Notes: generated from the letters alone by a model not told the origin. A DNA stretch of 64,000 nt from an uncultured Pelagibacteraceae bacterium (GCA_902620525.1 CACNIK010000005.1:1-64000); one strand, 5' to 3'. Shown: positions 1 to 8,744, counted from the stretch's first letter. Program-made: numbers and translations.

Positions 1-300
1 TCTTTCTTTTTTCGGAACAGCTTTTTGAGGATTATTACCCGGTTTTGGCATTGGCATTAACTGAGCCTCACCTAAAATTCTTGAAACCCTTAAAGTTGGC
101 TTAGCCCCTTTACTTATCCAATATTTTACTCTTTCGGCCTCTACTTTTATTCTCTCTTTCTTGTCTTTCGGAAGAAGTGGATTAAATAATCCAATCTTTT
201 CTACAAATCTTCCATCTCTAGGTGCTCTACTGTCGGCTACAACAATTTTGTATACCGGTCTTTTTCTTACTCCCCCCATTGATAGTCTTATTTTTAACAT
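1..300 (-). CDS. rpsP: 30S ribosomal protein S16 (partial, C-terminus outside window)
   Basis: Reading the minus strand from the ATG at 300 gives 100 open codons with no stop before the window edge. The N-terminus MLKIRLSMGGVRKRPVYKIV and the following VADSRAPRDGRFVEKIG are the classic start of bacterial ribosomal protein S16, a small-subunit assembly protein that binds 16S rRNA. The gene begins 10 bases after the ffh stop, matching the common bacterial order ffh-rpsP-rimM-trmD-rplS, so it is probably cotranscribed with ffh. The visible end is rich in Pro, Lys and Met, as in alphaproteobacterial S16 tails. Identification is secure; the C-terminal length is unknown. Confidence 0.96.
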   Translation of the reverse strand, partial: MLKIRLSMGGVRKRPVYKIVVADSRAPRDGRFVEKIGLFNPLLPKDKKERIKVEAERVKYWISKGAKPTLRVSRILGEAQLMPMPKPGNNPQKAVPKKER

Positions 301-310
301 ATGTTACCTC

Positions 311-1663
311 TCATTTTAGTTGATTTAATAATTCATCAGGAATATTTCCTGATGGAATTCCTTTTCCTTTAGACATTTTTTTCATCATGTCTGACATCAT
401 CTTAAATTGTTTTAGAAGTTTATTAATTTTAGAAATATCTAAGCCACAGCCTGAAGCTATTCTTTTTTTTCTTGATCCGCTTATAATTTTAGGATTTTCT
501 CTTTCATTTGGTGTCATTGAAAGAATAATCGCTTCATTGTCACTTAACATTTTTTCATCAAACGATGAGTTTTCCATTTTTTGTTTAATCTTATTAGCTC
601 CAGGCAACATAGACATCACACTTCCCATACCACCCATTTTTTTCATTTGTCTTAGTTGGGATAGATAATTTTCCATTGTGAATATTCCCTCTTTTAATTG
701 AGCTTCAGTGTCTTTTAACTTTTTTTCATCGAGATCTTTAGTTGCTTTCTCAACTAAAGAAACAATATCGCCCATCCCTAATATACGCTTAGCTATTCTT
801 TCAGGGTGAAAGCTCTCGAGTTCATCAATCTTTTCACCAACACCCATTAATTTTATTGGTTTGCCAGTAATCTCCTTCATACTTAAAGCGGCTCCACCTC
901 TTCCGTCGCCATCTACTCTAGTTAAAATTATACTTGAAATATTAACTGCCTTATCAAATTCACTTGCTACATTTACAGCTATCTGACCAGTAAGAGAGTC
1001 TGCTACTAAAATTGTTTCTGTTGGTCTCACTAAACTTTTAATTTGCTTTACTTCTGTCATCATTGGTAAATCTATTTGAGTTCTTCCTGCTGTATCGAAT
1101 ATAATTACATCTGCTCCATTTAGATTAGCTGTATTCATTGCTCGACTAGCAATTTCGGAGGGTTGCTGATTTTGAACAATTGGTAAACTTAAAATATCAT
1201 TATTATCTGCAAGAATTTTTAATTGTTCTTGAGCAGCAGGTCTATAGACATCTAAACTCACTAGCATGGTCTTTTTCTTAAATTTTTTTTCTATAAAATG
1301 AGCTAACTTTGCTGAAGTTGTTGTTTTACCGGAACCTTGTAGTCCTAAAATTAATAAACTAACTGGGCTTGAAGATTTTAAATTTATTTCTTCATTTTTG
1401 TTACCCAATAAATTTATTAATTCATCATTTACAATTTTAACTACCATTTGACCTGGAGTAGTGGACTCTATGATTTCTTGTCCTATAGCTTTTGGCTTAA
1501 CTCTTTCTATAAAATTTTTTGTGACTTGAAGCGAGACATCTGCTTCCAGTAATGCCTGTCTAATTTCTACTAAACCAATATCAACTTGCTCTTTGGTTAA
1601 AGAAGGAGCCTGTTTTAATTTAGAAAAAATATTTTCTAATCTATTTGTTAAATTTTCAAACAT
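311..1663 (-). CDS. ffh: Signal recognition particle protein Ffh (SRP54 GTPase)
   Basis: Ffh binds 4.5S RNA and signal sequences of nascent inner-membrane proteins and hands ribosomes to FtsY. The 450-residue length is normal. In order: an N domain (about 1-90), a G domain with P-loop GLQGSGKTTT near 107-116, DVYRPAA, and DTAGRTQ near 190, then a methionine-rich M domain (about 300-450) with MKKMGGMGSVMSMLPG, which forms the signal-peptide groove and RNA-binding site. Its receptor gene ftsY lies nearby at 2644. The upstream spacer encodes a folded leader RNA, suggesting control at the mRNA level. Identification is secure. Confidence 0.98.
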   Translation of the reverse strand: MFENLTNRLENIFSKLKQAPSLTKEQVDIGLVEIRQALLEADVSLQVTKNFIERVKPKAIGQEIIESTTPGQMVVKIVNDELINLLGNKNEEINLKSSSPVSLLILGLQGSGKTTTSAKLAHFIEKKFKKKTMLVSLDVYRPAAQEQLKILADNNDILSLPIVQNQQPSEIASRAMNTANLNGADVIIFDTAGRTQIDLPMMTEVKQIKSLVRPTETILVADSLTGQIAVNVASEFDKAVNISSIILTRVDGDGRGGAALSMKEITGKPIKLMGVGEKIDELESFHPERIAKRILGMGDIVSLVEKATKDLDEKKLKDTEAQLKEGIFTMENYLSQLRQMKKMGGMGSVMSMLPGANKIKQKMENSSFDEKMLSDNEAIILSMTPNERENPKIISGSRKKRIASGCGLDISKINKLLKQFKMMSDMMKKMSKGKGIPSGNIPDELLNQLK

Positions 1664-1670
1664 TTATAAT

Positions 1671-1766
1671 CATCCAACACCTATCGCACCAGTGGGCGAA
1701 CCCTCGCTGACTGGTGTCGATCCTCTTATTTCTAAGAGCACCGCAAAAACACATGAATTTGCGGAA
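1671..1766 (-). ncRNA. Structured RNA, probable 5' leader of ffh mRNA (three hairpins)
   Basis: On the minus strand the spacer upstream of ffh folds into three consecutive hairpins. From 5' to 3': CCGCAAA/TTTGCGG (1764-1758 with 1747-1741); CTCTTA/TAAGAG (1738-1733 with 1728-1723) closed by a GAAA tetraloop; and CACCAGT/ACTGGTG (1716-1710 with 1693-1687) enclosing an inner GGG-UUCG-CCC hairpin. A GNRA and a UUCG tetraloop both appear only when read as minus-strand RNA, which fixes the strand. The block ends about 20 bases before the ffh ATG. It lacks the conserved GGAAGGAAGCAG core of SRP RNA, so it is not ffs. A cis-regulatory role is inferred. Confidence 0.6.
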
Positions 1767-1774
1767 AGTGGCTG

Positions 1775-1803
1775 AAGTTACAATTAGGGGTTTTAAAAGT
1801 CAA
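1775..1803 (-). promoter_or_regulatory. Possible ffh promoter
   Basis: On the minus strand, TTGACT (1803-1798) is followed by a 17-base spacer and TAACTT (1780-1775). The -35 is good but the -10 matches only 3 of 6 consensus bases. A start site about 7 bases downstream would place the RNA end just before the first leader hairpin, which supports the assignment. Weak on its own. Confidence 0.35.
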
Positions 1804-1825
1804 TGAATAATTATACTAATCAATA

Positions 1826-2644
1826 ATGGTAGCGATTAACGCTTATAGAATGGATGGATTAGGAAATGATTTTATCATCATAGATAGAAGAGAAAACTTT
1901 ATAGAAATAAAAAAGAATAAAATCATTGAGCTTGGAAATAGGGCTAATATTGGTTTTGACCAAATAATCTTTATCGAAAAACAGAGAGAAGACTCTTATC
2001 CAATTACAATTTATAACTCTGATGGTGGTGAAGTAAGTGCGTGTGGAAATGGAGCAAGATGCGTGGCTTATCTTTTAAGTGAAAACTTAAATACAAAAAA
2101 AATACAAATTAAAACAAATAACAGATTACTTAATGCGAAAATAGTTGGGGATTTTCAGGTAGAGCTGGAAATGGGAAAACCTTTATTTGGGTCTGAAGAG
2201 ATACCACTGTCAAAAAAAATTAATCCTAGCAACGTAGTTTTGGATATTAATGATCAAAAGTTTTCTGAAGGTTTTTGTGTTAACGTAGGAAATCCACATA
2301 TAATTTTTTTTGATAAAAATTATCTGAAGCATGACTTAAGGGTTATAGGTCCTAAAATTGAAAATCATGATCTATTTCCAGAAAAAACTAATGTTACATT
2401 TGCTAATGTAATTGATAAAAAAAATATCAAAGTTAAAGTTTGGGAACGTGGTGCGGGACTTACAAAAGCTTGTGGCACAGCTGCTTGTGCAACTGCTGTT
2501 GCTTCTTTTTCTAAAAATCTCACTGAAAGAATAGTACAGATTTCTTTTGATCAAGGATCTTTAAAAATTGAGTATAATAAAGATAAAAATATTTTTATGA
2601 CAGGACCTGTTTCAAAAATTAATAAATTAAGTATTTCAATATAA
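1826..2644 (+). CDS. dapF: Diaminopimelate epimerase
   Basis: DapF interconverts LL- and meso-diaminopimelate, the last step before meso-DAP is used for peptidoglycan and lysine. The 272-residue protein carries both catalytic cysteines in their signature contexts: C73 in SACGNGARC and C216 in KACGTAACAT. The N-terminal MDGLGNDFI motif is also typical. The stop shares one base with the ATG of ftsY (TAATG), so the two genes are cotranscribed and probably translationally coupled. A TATACT -10-like box at 1812-1817 lies only 8 bases before the ATG, implying little or no leader. The miaB-like gene often found here in alphaproteobacteria is absent. Confidence 0.97.
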   Translation: MVAINAYRMDGLGNDFIIIDRRENFIEIKKNKIIELGNRANIGFDQIIFIEKQREDSYPITIYNSDGGEVSACGNGARCVAYLLSENLNTKKIQIKTNNRLLNAKIVGDFQVELEMGKPLFGSEEIPLSKKINPSNVVLDINDQKFSEGFCVNVGNPHIIFFDKNYLKHDLRVIGPKIENHDLFPEKTNVTFANVIDKKNIKVKVWERGAGLTKACGTAACATAVASFSKNLTERIVQISFDQGSLKIEYNKDKNIFMTGPVSKINKLSISI

Positions 2645-3561
2645 TGAATTTATTAGAAAAATTTAAATTAGGATTAAATAAAAGTTCTTCCTCTTTATCT
2701 GAGGGAATAAATAACATCTTTAAAAAGAGAAAAGTTGATCAAGATATTTTACAAGAATTTGAAGATTTATTAATTGGTTCAGATGTTGGTATTGAAACTG
2801 CTCAAAATCTTAAGAATGATTTTGAAAAATTTAGAATAGATAAAAAAATAGATGATCACAAAGAAATTCTTAAATTGTTGGCTGATAAACTTTCTCTAGA
2901 ACTTCTTAAGTACGAAAAGAATTTAAATGACCTTGGAAATAATAAGTCTGCAGTTATTGTTGTCTCAGGTGTAAATGGAGTTGGAAAGACTACAACGATT
3001 GGAAAAATGGGAAAATTTTTTAAAGACAATAACAAGTCAGTTGTTTTTGGAGCCGCAGATACTTTCAGGGCTGCTGCTATTGATCAATTAGAGCTTTGGG
3101 CTAGAAAAATAAAAGTGGATATTATCAAATCTGAAACTGGTAGCGATCCCGCGTCTGTAGCTTTCAAGACAGCTGAATTCACCAAAAAAAATCGTATTGA
3201 TATTGCACTTATAGATACAGCGGGAAGATTACAAAACAAAAAAAACTTAATGGAGGAATATAAAAAAATAATCAATGTTTTAAAAAAAATAGACAATGAT
3301 TATCCTAATGAAATAATTTTAGTTCTTGATGCTACAACAGGACAGAATGCTTTAAACCAAGTAGAAGAATTTTCTAAAATACATAACTTGACTGGCTTAA
3401 TAATTACTAAATTAGATAGTACTGCAAAAGGTGGCATAGTTTTAGCCATCTGTAAGAAATACAAATTACCAATAATTGCTGTTGGGATGGGAGAAAAAGA
3501 AGACGACCTTCAACCCTTTAAAGCAGATTTGTTTGCAAAAACTTTGCTCTCAATTAATTAA
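2644..3561 (+). CDS. ftsY: SRP receptor GTPase FtsY
   Basis: FtsY is the membrane-associated receptor that docks Ffh-ribosome complexes at the translocon. The protein has 305 residues and is the short form: a helical N domain (about 1-90) follows directly, without the long acidic A domain of enterobacteria. GTPase motifs are clear: GVNGVGKTTT (109-118), ADTFRAAA, DTAGRLQNK and TKLDSTAKGG, ending with the typical PF-A motif region (DDLQPFKADLFAKTLL). It overlaps the dapF stop by one base and its own stop overlaps that of the convergent hydrolase gene by four bases. Identification is secure. Confidence 0.97.
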   Translation: MNLLEKFKLGLNKSSSSLSEGINNIFKKRKVDQDILQEFEDLLIGSDVGIETAQNLKNDFEKFRIDKKIDDHKEILKLLADKLSLELLKYEKNLNDLGNNKSAVIVVSGVNGVGKTTTIGKMGKFFKDNNKSVVFGAADTFRAAAIDQLELWARKIKVDIIKSETGSDPASVAFKTAEFTKKNRIDIALIDTAGRLQNKKNLMEEYKKIINVLKKIDNDYPNEIILVLDATTGQNALNQVEEFSKIHNLTGLIITKLDSTAKGGIVLAICKKYKLPIIAVGMGEKEDDLQPFKADLFAKTLLSIN

Positions 3562-4358
3562 TATTTATTTATAAAGTTTTTTATTTCTGAAAGTAAACTA
3601 TCATTGAAAGTAAGCATGTGATCATCCTCTTCTACCTGTAAAAATTTTTTTGGTTTATTTGCAATTTCAAATAATCTTTTTCCCATATAGAATGGAACGA
3701 TGTTATCCCTTTTACCATGCATTATCAAAATTGGAGTTTTTATGTTTTTAATTTTTTTTTCTGAATTATATTTATCTTTTAATAACAATTTCACTGGTAG
3801 ATATGGATAATAAATTTTTGCTGCTTTTTCCATTGATGTGTATGGTGACTCCAAAATGATACTATTAAATTCATTTGATTGACCAATTTCAACCGCAACT
3901 CCTGTTCCAAGTGATTCTCCATATAATATAATGTTTTCGGTTGCGACGCCCTTGTCGTTTAACCATTTCACTGCCTTTTTTGCATCTTCATATAGATTGA
4001 TCTCATTAGGCTTTCCAGAGTTACCGCTAAAGCCTCTCCAAGAAATAATTAAAACGTTCAAGTTTAGTTCATTAAATCTGTTGAGCTTGTATGATCTATT
4101 AAATAAATTTCCTGCATTTCCGTGAAGAAATAGAATTGTTTTATATTTTTTTAAATTTTTTTCAATCAACCAAGACTTAAGTTTAATATTTTTATCAACT
4201 TCTATAAAAAGTTCTTTGTAATTAAAATTAATAGGATCGTCTAAATAATTGTTTTCACTGGGAAGATAAAGTAATTTTCTTTGATTTACATAAATCAAAG
4301 TTAACAAAATCAAATAAATTACTAATGTAGAAGAAATTAGAATATAAATATATTTCAT
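3558..4358 (-). CDS. Alpha/beta hydrolase, BEM46/ABHD13-like, membrane-anchored
   Basis: This 266-residue protein begins with one hydrophobic segment (about 4-24), which probably anchors it in the inner membrane, followed by an alpha/beta hydrolase domain. Motifs visible are the oxyanion-region LHGNAGN, the nucleophile elbow GESLGTG (Ser149), HGKRDNIVP (Asp218) and DDHML (His247), giving a full Ser-Asp-His triad. The pattern matches the BEM46/YfhR group of serine hydrolases, whose physiological substrates are mostly unknown. It starts four bases inside the end of the EamA transporter gene upstream, so it is the last gene of that transcript. Substrate cannot be read from sequence. Confidence 0.8.
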   Translation of the reverse strand: MKYIYILISSTLVIYLILLTLIYVNQRKLLYLPSENNYLDDPINFNYKELFIEVDKNIKLKSWLIEKNLKKYKTILFLHGNAGNLFNRSYKLNRFNELNLNVLIISWRGFSGNSGKPNEINLYEDAKKAVKWLNDKGVATENIILYGESLGTGVAVEIGQSNEFNSIILESPYTSMEKAAKIYYPYLPVKLLLKDKYNSEKKIKNIKTPILIMHGKRDNIVPFYMGKRLFEIANKPKKFLQVEEDDHMLTFNDSLLSEIKNFINKY

Positions 4359-5263
4359 ATTGTTTTTATTTTTCTTGCTATATATACACCAGCAAAAACT
4401 AATGCACCTCCATAATAATGGAAAGGCAGTAACATTTCTTCAAAAAGAATAATTCCAAATATTGCACCATAAACAGCGAACAAATAAAGCGTGAATCCTG
4501 TTAACGATGCACCTAAATATCTTTGTACCTTTGTGTACAAACTAAATGCGATTATACCTGGTGAAATAGCGGCAAACAAAACCCATGCTAAAAAAGTAGA
4601 ATTGAATTTAGTATCAAAAAATAAAGATTCTTCTAATATGTAAAAAGGAAACAATGAGATGAAACCAAAAAAGGCGATTAAAGTAAATCTTCCCATTAAA
4701 CTAAATTTACTTTTCCAGTTTAAAAGATAAATTGAATATAGGGCCCAGCCAATTGCAGCACCTAACATCCAAAAATCTCCAGTTGTGAAACTAAAATTTA
4801 TTAGGTAATTAAAATTACCTTTTGTAATTATGGTGATAACTCCGATCAAACAAATTATGAGTCCTACTATTCTATTTAAACTAATTTTTTCACTAAACAA
4901 AAATACCGACAGAATTACAATAAAAACTGGAGATGATGTATATATGATTCCCATATTAGCCATTGTGGTAGACATACCAGCAATAAAAGGGAATGCTCCA
5001 CAAACTCCACACCCCATTAAACCCAAGAAAAATAAGTTATAAAATTCTTTTTTTAAAAATTTTCTTTTTTTATAAATTTCAGAATAAAAAAAAGGTAATA
5101 AAATTAGAAATACAAAAAACCATCTCCAAAAAGCTAATGAGATTGGCGGAACATATTCTACACCGCCTCTTGCAACTATTATATTTGTTGCCATAAATAT
5201 AGGCTGTACAAATAATAATATATAAGGAAAAAAATTATTATTTTTTGTCGTAGAAGGCTTCAT
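4355..5263 (-). CDS. EamA/DMT-family permease
   Basis: The 302-residue protein is almost entirely hydrophobic, with about ten predicted membrane helices in two similar halves, as in drug/metabolite transporters with two EamA domains. Signature-like segments include the glycine-rich VGLIICLIGVITII at the end of the first half and the C-terminal FAVYGAIFGIILFEEMLLP. Family members export amino acids, purines or other metabolites; substrate cannot be inferred. It overlaps the downstream hydrolase by four bases and is overlapped at its start by the small membrane ORF, so it belongs to the transcript that contains the amidase and TRAP genes. Confidence 0.85.
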   Translation of the reverse strand: MKPSTTKNNNFFPYILLFVQPIFMATNIIVARGGVEYVPPISLAFWRWFFVFLILLPFFYSEIYKKRKFLKKEFYNLFFLGLMGCGVCGAFPFIAGMSTTMANMGIIYTSSPVFIVILSVFLFSEKISLNRIVGLIICLIGVITIITKGNFNYLINFSFTTGDFWMLGAAIGWALYSIYLLNWKSKFSLMGRFTLIAFFGFISLFPFYILEESLFFDTKFNSTFLAWVLFAAISPGIIAFSLYTKVQRYLGASLTGFTLYLFAVYGAIFGIILFEEMLLPFHYYGGALVFAGVYIARKIKTI

Positions 5264-5417
5264 AAAGCATCATGACAATTACTATTCCCATTAGAATATA
5301 AACTGGCAAAACGTCGAAGAAACCAATCATCATAGATCTTGTTAAAGTAGTTGCTAATCCAAGTAGAAAAGCAATACATAAAACACATCCGGTAATAGTA
5401 GCAAATTTTCTATTCAT
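5238..5417 (-). CDS. Small two-helix membrane protein (59 aa), unknown function
   Basis: Translating the minus strand from the ATG at 5417 gives 59 codons and a TAA, starting MNRKFATITGCVLCIAFLLG and ending MMLYEAFYDKK. Two hydrophobic stretches (about residues 7-25 and 36-53) suggest two membrane helices. Its ATG lies within the last codons of the amidase gene (stop at 5410) and its 3' end overlaps the start of the EamA gene by 26 bases. That tight nesting on the same strand and the absence of any other gene in the gap argue that it is real and cotranslated. No family was recognised; it could be an accessory subunit of the adjacent transporter. Confidence 0.6.
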   Translation of the reverse strand: MNRKFATITGCVLCIAFLLGLATTLTRSMMIGFFDVLPVYILMGIVIVMMLYEAFYDKK

Positions 5418-6741
5418 CTTTACAATTTTTCTCCAACCAATTAGCAGTTCCTAAAAATCTTAAATCATCTAACTTGTCACCAACAAGCTGTACACCTAAT
5501 GGTAAGTCATTTTCACCGGTAAGTAAAGGAAGTGAAATAGCTGGTAATCCCATATAAGTCCAAATTTTTTGAAAATCCGCACTGCCGGTGGACTTCAAAC
5601 CTTTGTCTGCAACTCCGCTAGAAGATGGAGTAATAATACCATGGTAGTCCTCAAAAACTTCTTTATATGACTCATAACTTCTTTTCATAAAATCTATGGC
5701 ATCTGTATATTCTTTAGCTGAATATTTTAATCCTCTTCCAATCGCCTCCCTCATCTCTTTTGAAAGTTTTGTTTTATCTTTATTATAGTAAACCTGAAAA
5801 TTATTAGCTAAATCAGTTTCATGAATAATTTGGTGATATTTAGGGATTTCTTTAAAATATGAGGGAGTATCAAAGATCTCAATATTTTTTTTAAAATTTT
5901 TAATCAAAAATTCAAAAGCTTTTTGAGACTCTTTGCCAATATTTTTCCACTTATCAGTTTTATAAAAGATAAATTTTGGTTCGAAATGTGGTCCTTCATC
6001 ACAAACTTTAAGCATGTCATCTGCAGCAAAATGAACTGTCGCTGGATCATATAAATCTTTTTTAATTAAAGATTTTGCTAGTAAAGCCACATCTTTAACT
6101 GTTTTACCAAAAACTCCCATTGTGTCTAATTTATCAGAACACTTTAGTACTCCACTTCTCGAGATTAGGCCGTAAGAGGGTTTGTAGCCAACTACCCCAC
6201 AGTAGGAAGCTGGTCTAATTATTGAGCCTCCAGTTTGAGATCCAATCGAAAGATGGGCCATGTGAGATGCAACTACAGCAGCTGATCCACTTGATGATCC
6301 ACCAGGAGTTCTTGTGTAATCGTGAGGATTGGTTGTTTTGCTAGGATGTATATATGCTAATTCACAGGTTACCGTTTTACCCATAATAATCGCACCAGCA
6401 TTTTTTAAAAGATTCACTATTTCAGAGTCTTGAGAGCTTGACATTTTTTTCCGAAAAACTGTTCCACATTCTGTTGGCATGTCAAAAGTCCCAATAATAT
6501 CTTTTACAGCTACAGGTAGGCCATGAAGTGCGCCTAAGGGTTTGCCTGATTTTCTGTATTCGTCTTTTTCTTTTGCTTTTTCCATGAGAAGTTTTTTATC
6601 AAAGAATGCCCAAGCCTTGACGTCTTTTTCAAATTTTTTAATTCTTTCTAAATAAGCTTCACAAACTTCGACGGAGGATATTTCACCTTTTTTAATTTTC
6701 TCAACTAAATCGTGAGCCGAGGTTGTTGTAATATTTTCCAT
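5410..6741 (-). CDS. Amidase signature family hydrolase (GatA-like)
   Basis: This 443-residue enzyme belongs to the amidase signature family, which hydrolyses carboxylic amides to acid and ammonia. The Ser-cisSer-Lys triad is visible: Lys80 in LPVAVKDIIGT, Ser149 in the GGSSSGSA stretch, and nucleophile Ser173 in SQTGGSIIRPAS. It is shorter than GatA (about 480 residues) and no gatB or gatC lies nearby, so a free amidase is likelier than the tRNA amidotransferase subunit. It starts 6 bases after dctM on the same strand, so it is probably made with the TRAP transporter and may act on an imported amide or on an intermediate. The substrate is unknown. Confidence 0.85.
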   Translation of the reverse strand: MENITTTSAHDLVEKIKKGEISSVEVCEAYLERIKKFEKDVKAWAFFDKKLLMEKAKEKDEYRKSGKPLGALHGLPVAVKDIIGTFDMPTECGTVFRKKMSSSQDSEIVNLLKNAGAIIMGKTVTCELAYIHPSKTTNPHDYTRTPGGSSSGSAAVVASHMAHLSIGSQTGGSIIRPASYCGVVGYKPSYGLISRSGVLKCSDKLDTMGVFGKTVKDVALLAKSLIKKDLYDPATVHFAADDMLKVCDEGPHFEPKFIFYKTDKWKNIGKESQKAFEFLIKNFKKNIEIFDTPSYFKEIPKYHQIIHETDLANNFQVYYNKDKTKLSKEMREAIGRGLKYSAKEYTDAIDFMKRSYESYKEVFEDYHGIITPSSSGVADKGLKSTGSADFQKIWTYMGLPAISLPLLTGENDLPLGVQLVGDKLDDLRFLGTANWLEKNCKDE

Positions 6742-6747
6742 GGAAAA

Positions 6748-8109
6748 TTAATTTGCAAATAATGTGTCCGGTAACCACAGTGCTATACCTGGAAATAGGT
6801 ACATTAAAACCATTGATAAAATTACTATCGATAAAAATGGCATTATTCCTCTAAATATTTCCATTAACTCAACATTTTTAGTTTGAACTCCCTTTAAATA
6901 ATATGCTGACATGGCCATGGGGGGAGTTAAAAATGAAGTTTGAAGGTTAAGTGCAATTAACATGGCAAAGAAATACGGATTAACACCAAAGAATTCTACA
7001 AGAGGTAAAAAAATTGGAACAAAAATAATTAAAATTTCTGTCCACTCTAATGGCCAACCTAAAAGAAAAATTATTATCTGTGTAATAACTAAAAACTGCC
7101 AAGGTTGTATATTCATAGATTTAAAGAAATGCTCAAATACCTCGTGACCACCTAAATACGAGAATACTGAAGCAAATGTCCAAGAACCAATAAACAGCCA
7201 CATTATCATTGCAGTTGTTTTAGCTGTAAGAAATACTGACTCTTTGAAGTTTTTCCATTTAAGCGTTTTATAAAAATAAGACAATACTAAAGACCCGAAA
7301 GCTCCGACTGCTGCTGCTTCTGCTGGTGTAGCTAAACCCCCAAGAATTGTTCCTAAAACGAGTATAATTAAAGAGAACAATGGTAAAAAAGATACCAGAA
7401 CCTCTTTTAATATAACTGCTCTTGGTGGTATCTCTTCTGCAGGCGGCTTAGGAGCAAGTGAGGGGTTTAAATAAGCTCTAGTAATCGCATAGAGTATATA
7501 AAGACCCGCTAACATTAGTCCTGGAAAAATCGCAGCTGCAAATAATCTTAAAGGTGATAGCTGTGCAATAACAGAGTAAACTATAAGCATAATACTTGGA
7601 GGAATTAGTATTCCTAAACAACCACCTGAACAGATAACTCCCGAGGCAAATTTTTTATCATAACCGGCTTTAACCATAGCAGGCCATGCTAGCAATCCCA
7701 TCAATGTTACAACAGCTCCAATAATTCCTGTTGCTGTTGAAAATAAAGCGCAAGTAATTAATGCTGCCACTGCCATCGAAGCAGGAAGTCCGTGACAAGC
7801 TAATCTTATTGCAAAAAATAATCTTGAAACAATTCCAGCTCGCTCTACTAGATATCCCATAAATAAAAATAGCGGGACGGCCGTTAGAACTGTATTGTCC
7901 ATTACAGTATAAGTATTTTGAACAAATAATTGAAAAATTCTATTATCCAATAAATGCTCCATACGAGTTGGATCAAAATAAGCGTAGTATCCAAAACCAA
8001 CACCCATTGCCATTAATGTAAATGCAATTGGGAATCCAAGAAGCACTGCAAATAAAAATATTACCATCATTAAAATTGCAATTTCTGGATTAGTTAAATT
8101 AAATAACAT
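6748..8109 (-). CDS. dctM: TRAP transporter large permease subunit
   Basis: The 453-residue protein has about twelve hydrophobic helices and conserved DctM-type segments, including LFLFMGYLVERAGI, a CSGGCLGILIPPSIMLIVYSV loop region (shown here over 20 residues of the N-terminal half) and NLQTSFLTPPMAMSAYY near the C-terminus. DctM is the ion-coupled channel subunit of TRAP transporters, which use the sodium gradient to import solutes delivered by the binding protein. It overlaps dctQ by 11 bases, as usual for these paired subunits, and is followed after 6 bases by the amidase. It belongs to the long-DctM class seen with large-subunit mannitol/chloroaromatic-type annotations. Confidence 0.95.
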   Translation of the reverse strand: MLFNLTNPEIAILMMVIFLFAVLLGFPIAFTLMAMGVGFGYYAYFDPTRMEHLLDNRIFQLFVQNTYTVMDNTVLTAVPLFLFMGYLVERAGIVSRLFFAIRLACHGLPASMAVAALITCALFSTATGIIGAVVTLMGLLAWPAMVKAGYDKKFASGVICSGGCLGILIPPSIMLIVYSVIAQLSPLRLFAAAIFPGLMLAGLYILYAITRAYLNPSLAPKPPAEEIPPRAVILKEVLVSFLPLFSLIILVLGTILGGLATPAEAAAVGAFGSLVLSYFYKTLKWKNFKESVFLTAKTTAMIMWLFIGSWTFASVFSYLGGHEVFEHFFKSMNIQPWQFLVITQIIIFLLGWPLEWTEILIIFVPIFLPLVEFFGVNPYFFAMLIALNLQTSFLTPPMAMSAYYLKGVQTKNVELMEIFRGIMPFLSIVILSMVLMYLFPGIALWLPDTLFAN

Positions 8110-8683
8110 CTTTTTGATCCTCGTCTTGAGAAGTTCTCATTAAAATTTTTTCAGTTTCTTCTGCTACAACCATCCTTGCAGGCCAGTGGCCTGTTTTTAT
8201 ACATATGATGGATCTACAAACTTCACTTATACCCTGTATAATTAATAAAATACCTGCTGCTGGAATTAAAGATTTCGCCATATAAATCTGTATTTGTGCT
8301 GGACTATTCCAGCTTGTCTCTTTAATTTTCCAAGCTAAAGATGCGTATTCATAACCATAAAAAGCAAGTGCGATCACGCCAGGAAAGAAAAAAATAAAAT
8401 ATAATACTAAATCAATATAACCTTGTGTTTTGGGTTTAAAAAGTCTGTAAATTACGTCTCCTCTTACATGAGCTTCAGTTGATAAAGTGTAAGCCCCTGC
8501 CATCATAAATATCGCTCCATACATCTGTAAGCTAAAGTCAAAATTCCACAGTGTTGGCGCATTAAAAGCTTTTGCCATGAAAACCTCATAGCATGTTCCA
8601 CCCATTAAGATTACAATACACCAGGAAAATGCTTTTCCGACTGATGTGCTTAATTGATCTGCAAAAAAGATAAAAGAACGCAT
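8099..8683 (-). CDS. dctQ: TRAP transporter small permease subunit
   Basis: The 194-residue membrane protein has four hydrophobic helices, with WCIVILMGGTCYEVFMAKAF near the start and EAHVRGDVIYRLF after the second helix, a pattern typical of DctQ. DctQ pairs with DctM and helps dock the binding protein. The gene lies between dctP and dctM in standard TRAP order. It is separated from dctP by an 81-base spacer with a strong hairpin terminator, so it is probably expressed at a lower level than the binding protein. Confidence 0.93.
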   Translation of the reverse strand: MRSFIFFADQLSTSVGKAFSWCIVILMGGTCYEVFMAKAFNAPTLWNFDFSLQMYGAIFMMAGAYTLSTEAHVRGDVIYRLFKPKTQGYIDLVLYFIFFFPGVIALAFYGYEYASLAWKIKETSWNSPAQIQIYMAKSLIPAAGILLIIQGISEVCRSIICIKTGHWPARMVVAEETEKILMRTSQDEDQKDVI

Positions 8684-8719
8684 AAAAATAAACTATTCCA
8701 ATTTTTATAAAATTTCCAT

Positions 8720-8744
8720 AAAAAAAGGGGGCAAAAATGCCCCC
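8720..8744 (-). terminator. Rho-independent terminator/attenuator between dctP and dctQ
   Basis: On the minus strand, GGGGGCA (8744-8738) pairs with TGCCCCC (8733-8727) around a four-base loop, followed directly by a run of seven U (8726-8720). The stem is G/C-rich in a very AT-rich genome. Its position 21 bases after the dctP stop fits partial termination that raises dctP transcript over dctQM. Confidence 0.88.

Noticed and set aside
1671..1766. The ffh leader as the 4.5S SRP RNA gene
   Set aside because: The conserved SRP RNA core (GGAAGGAAGCAG-type tetraloop and flanking internal loops) is absent on both strands, and the fold is three separate hairpins rather than one long hairpin.
5410..6741. 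Amidase as the GatA subunit of Asp/Glu-tRNA amidotransferase
   Set aside because: It is shorter than GatA, no gatB or gatC is adjacent, and it sits within a transport cluster. The true gatCAB is expected elsewhere.
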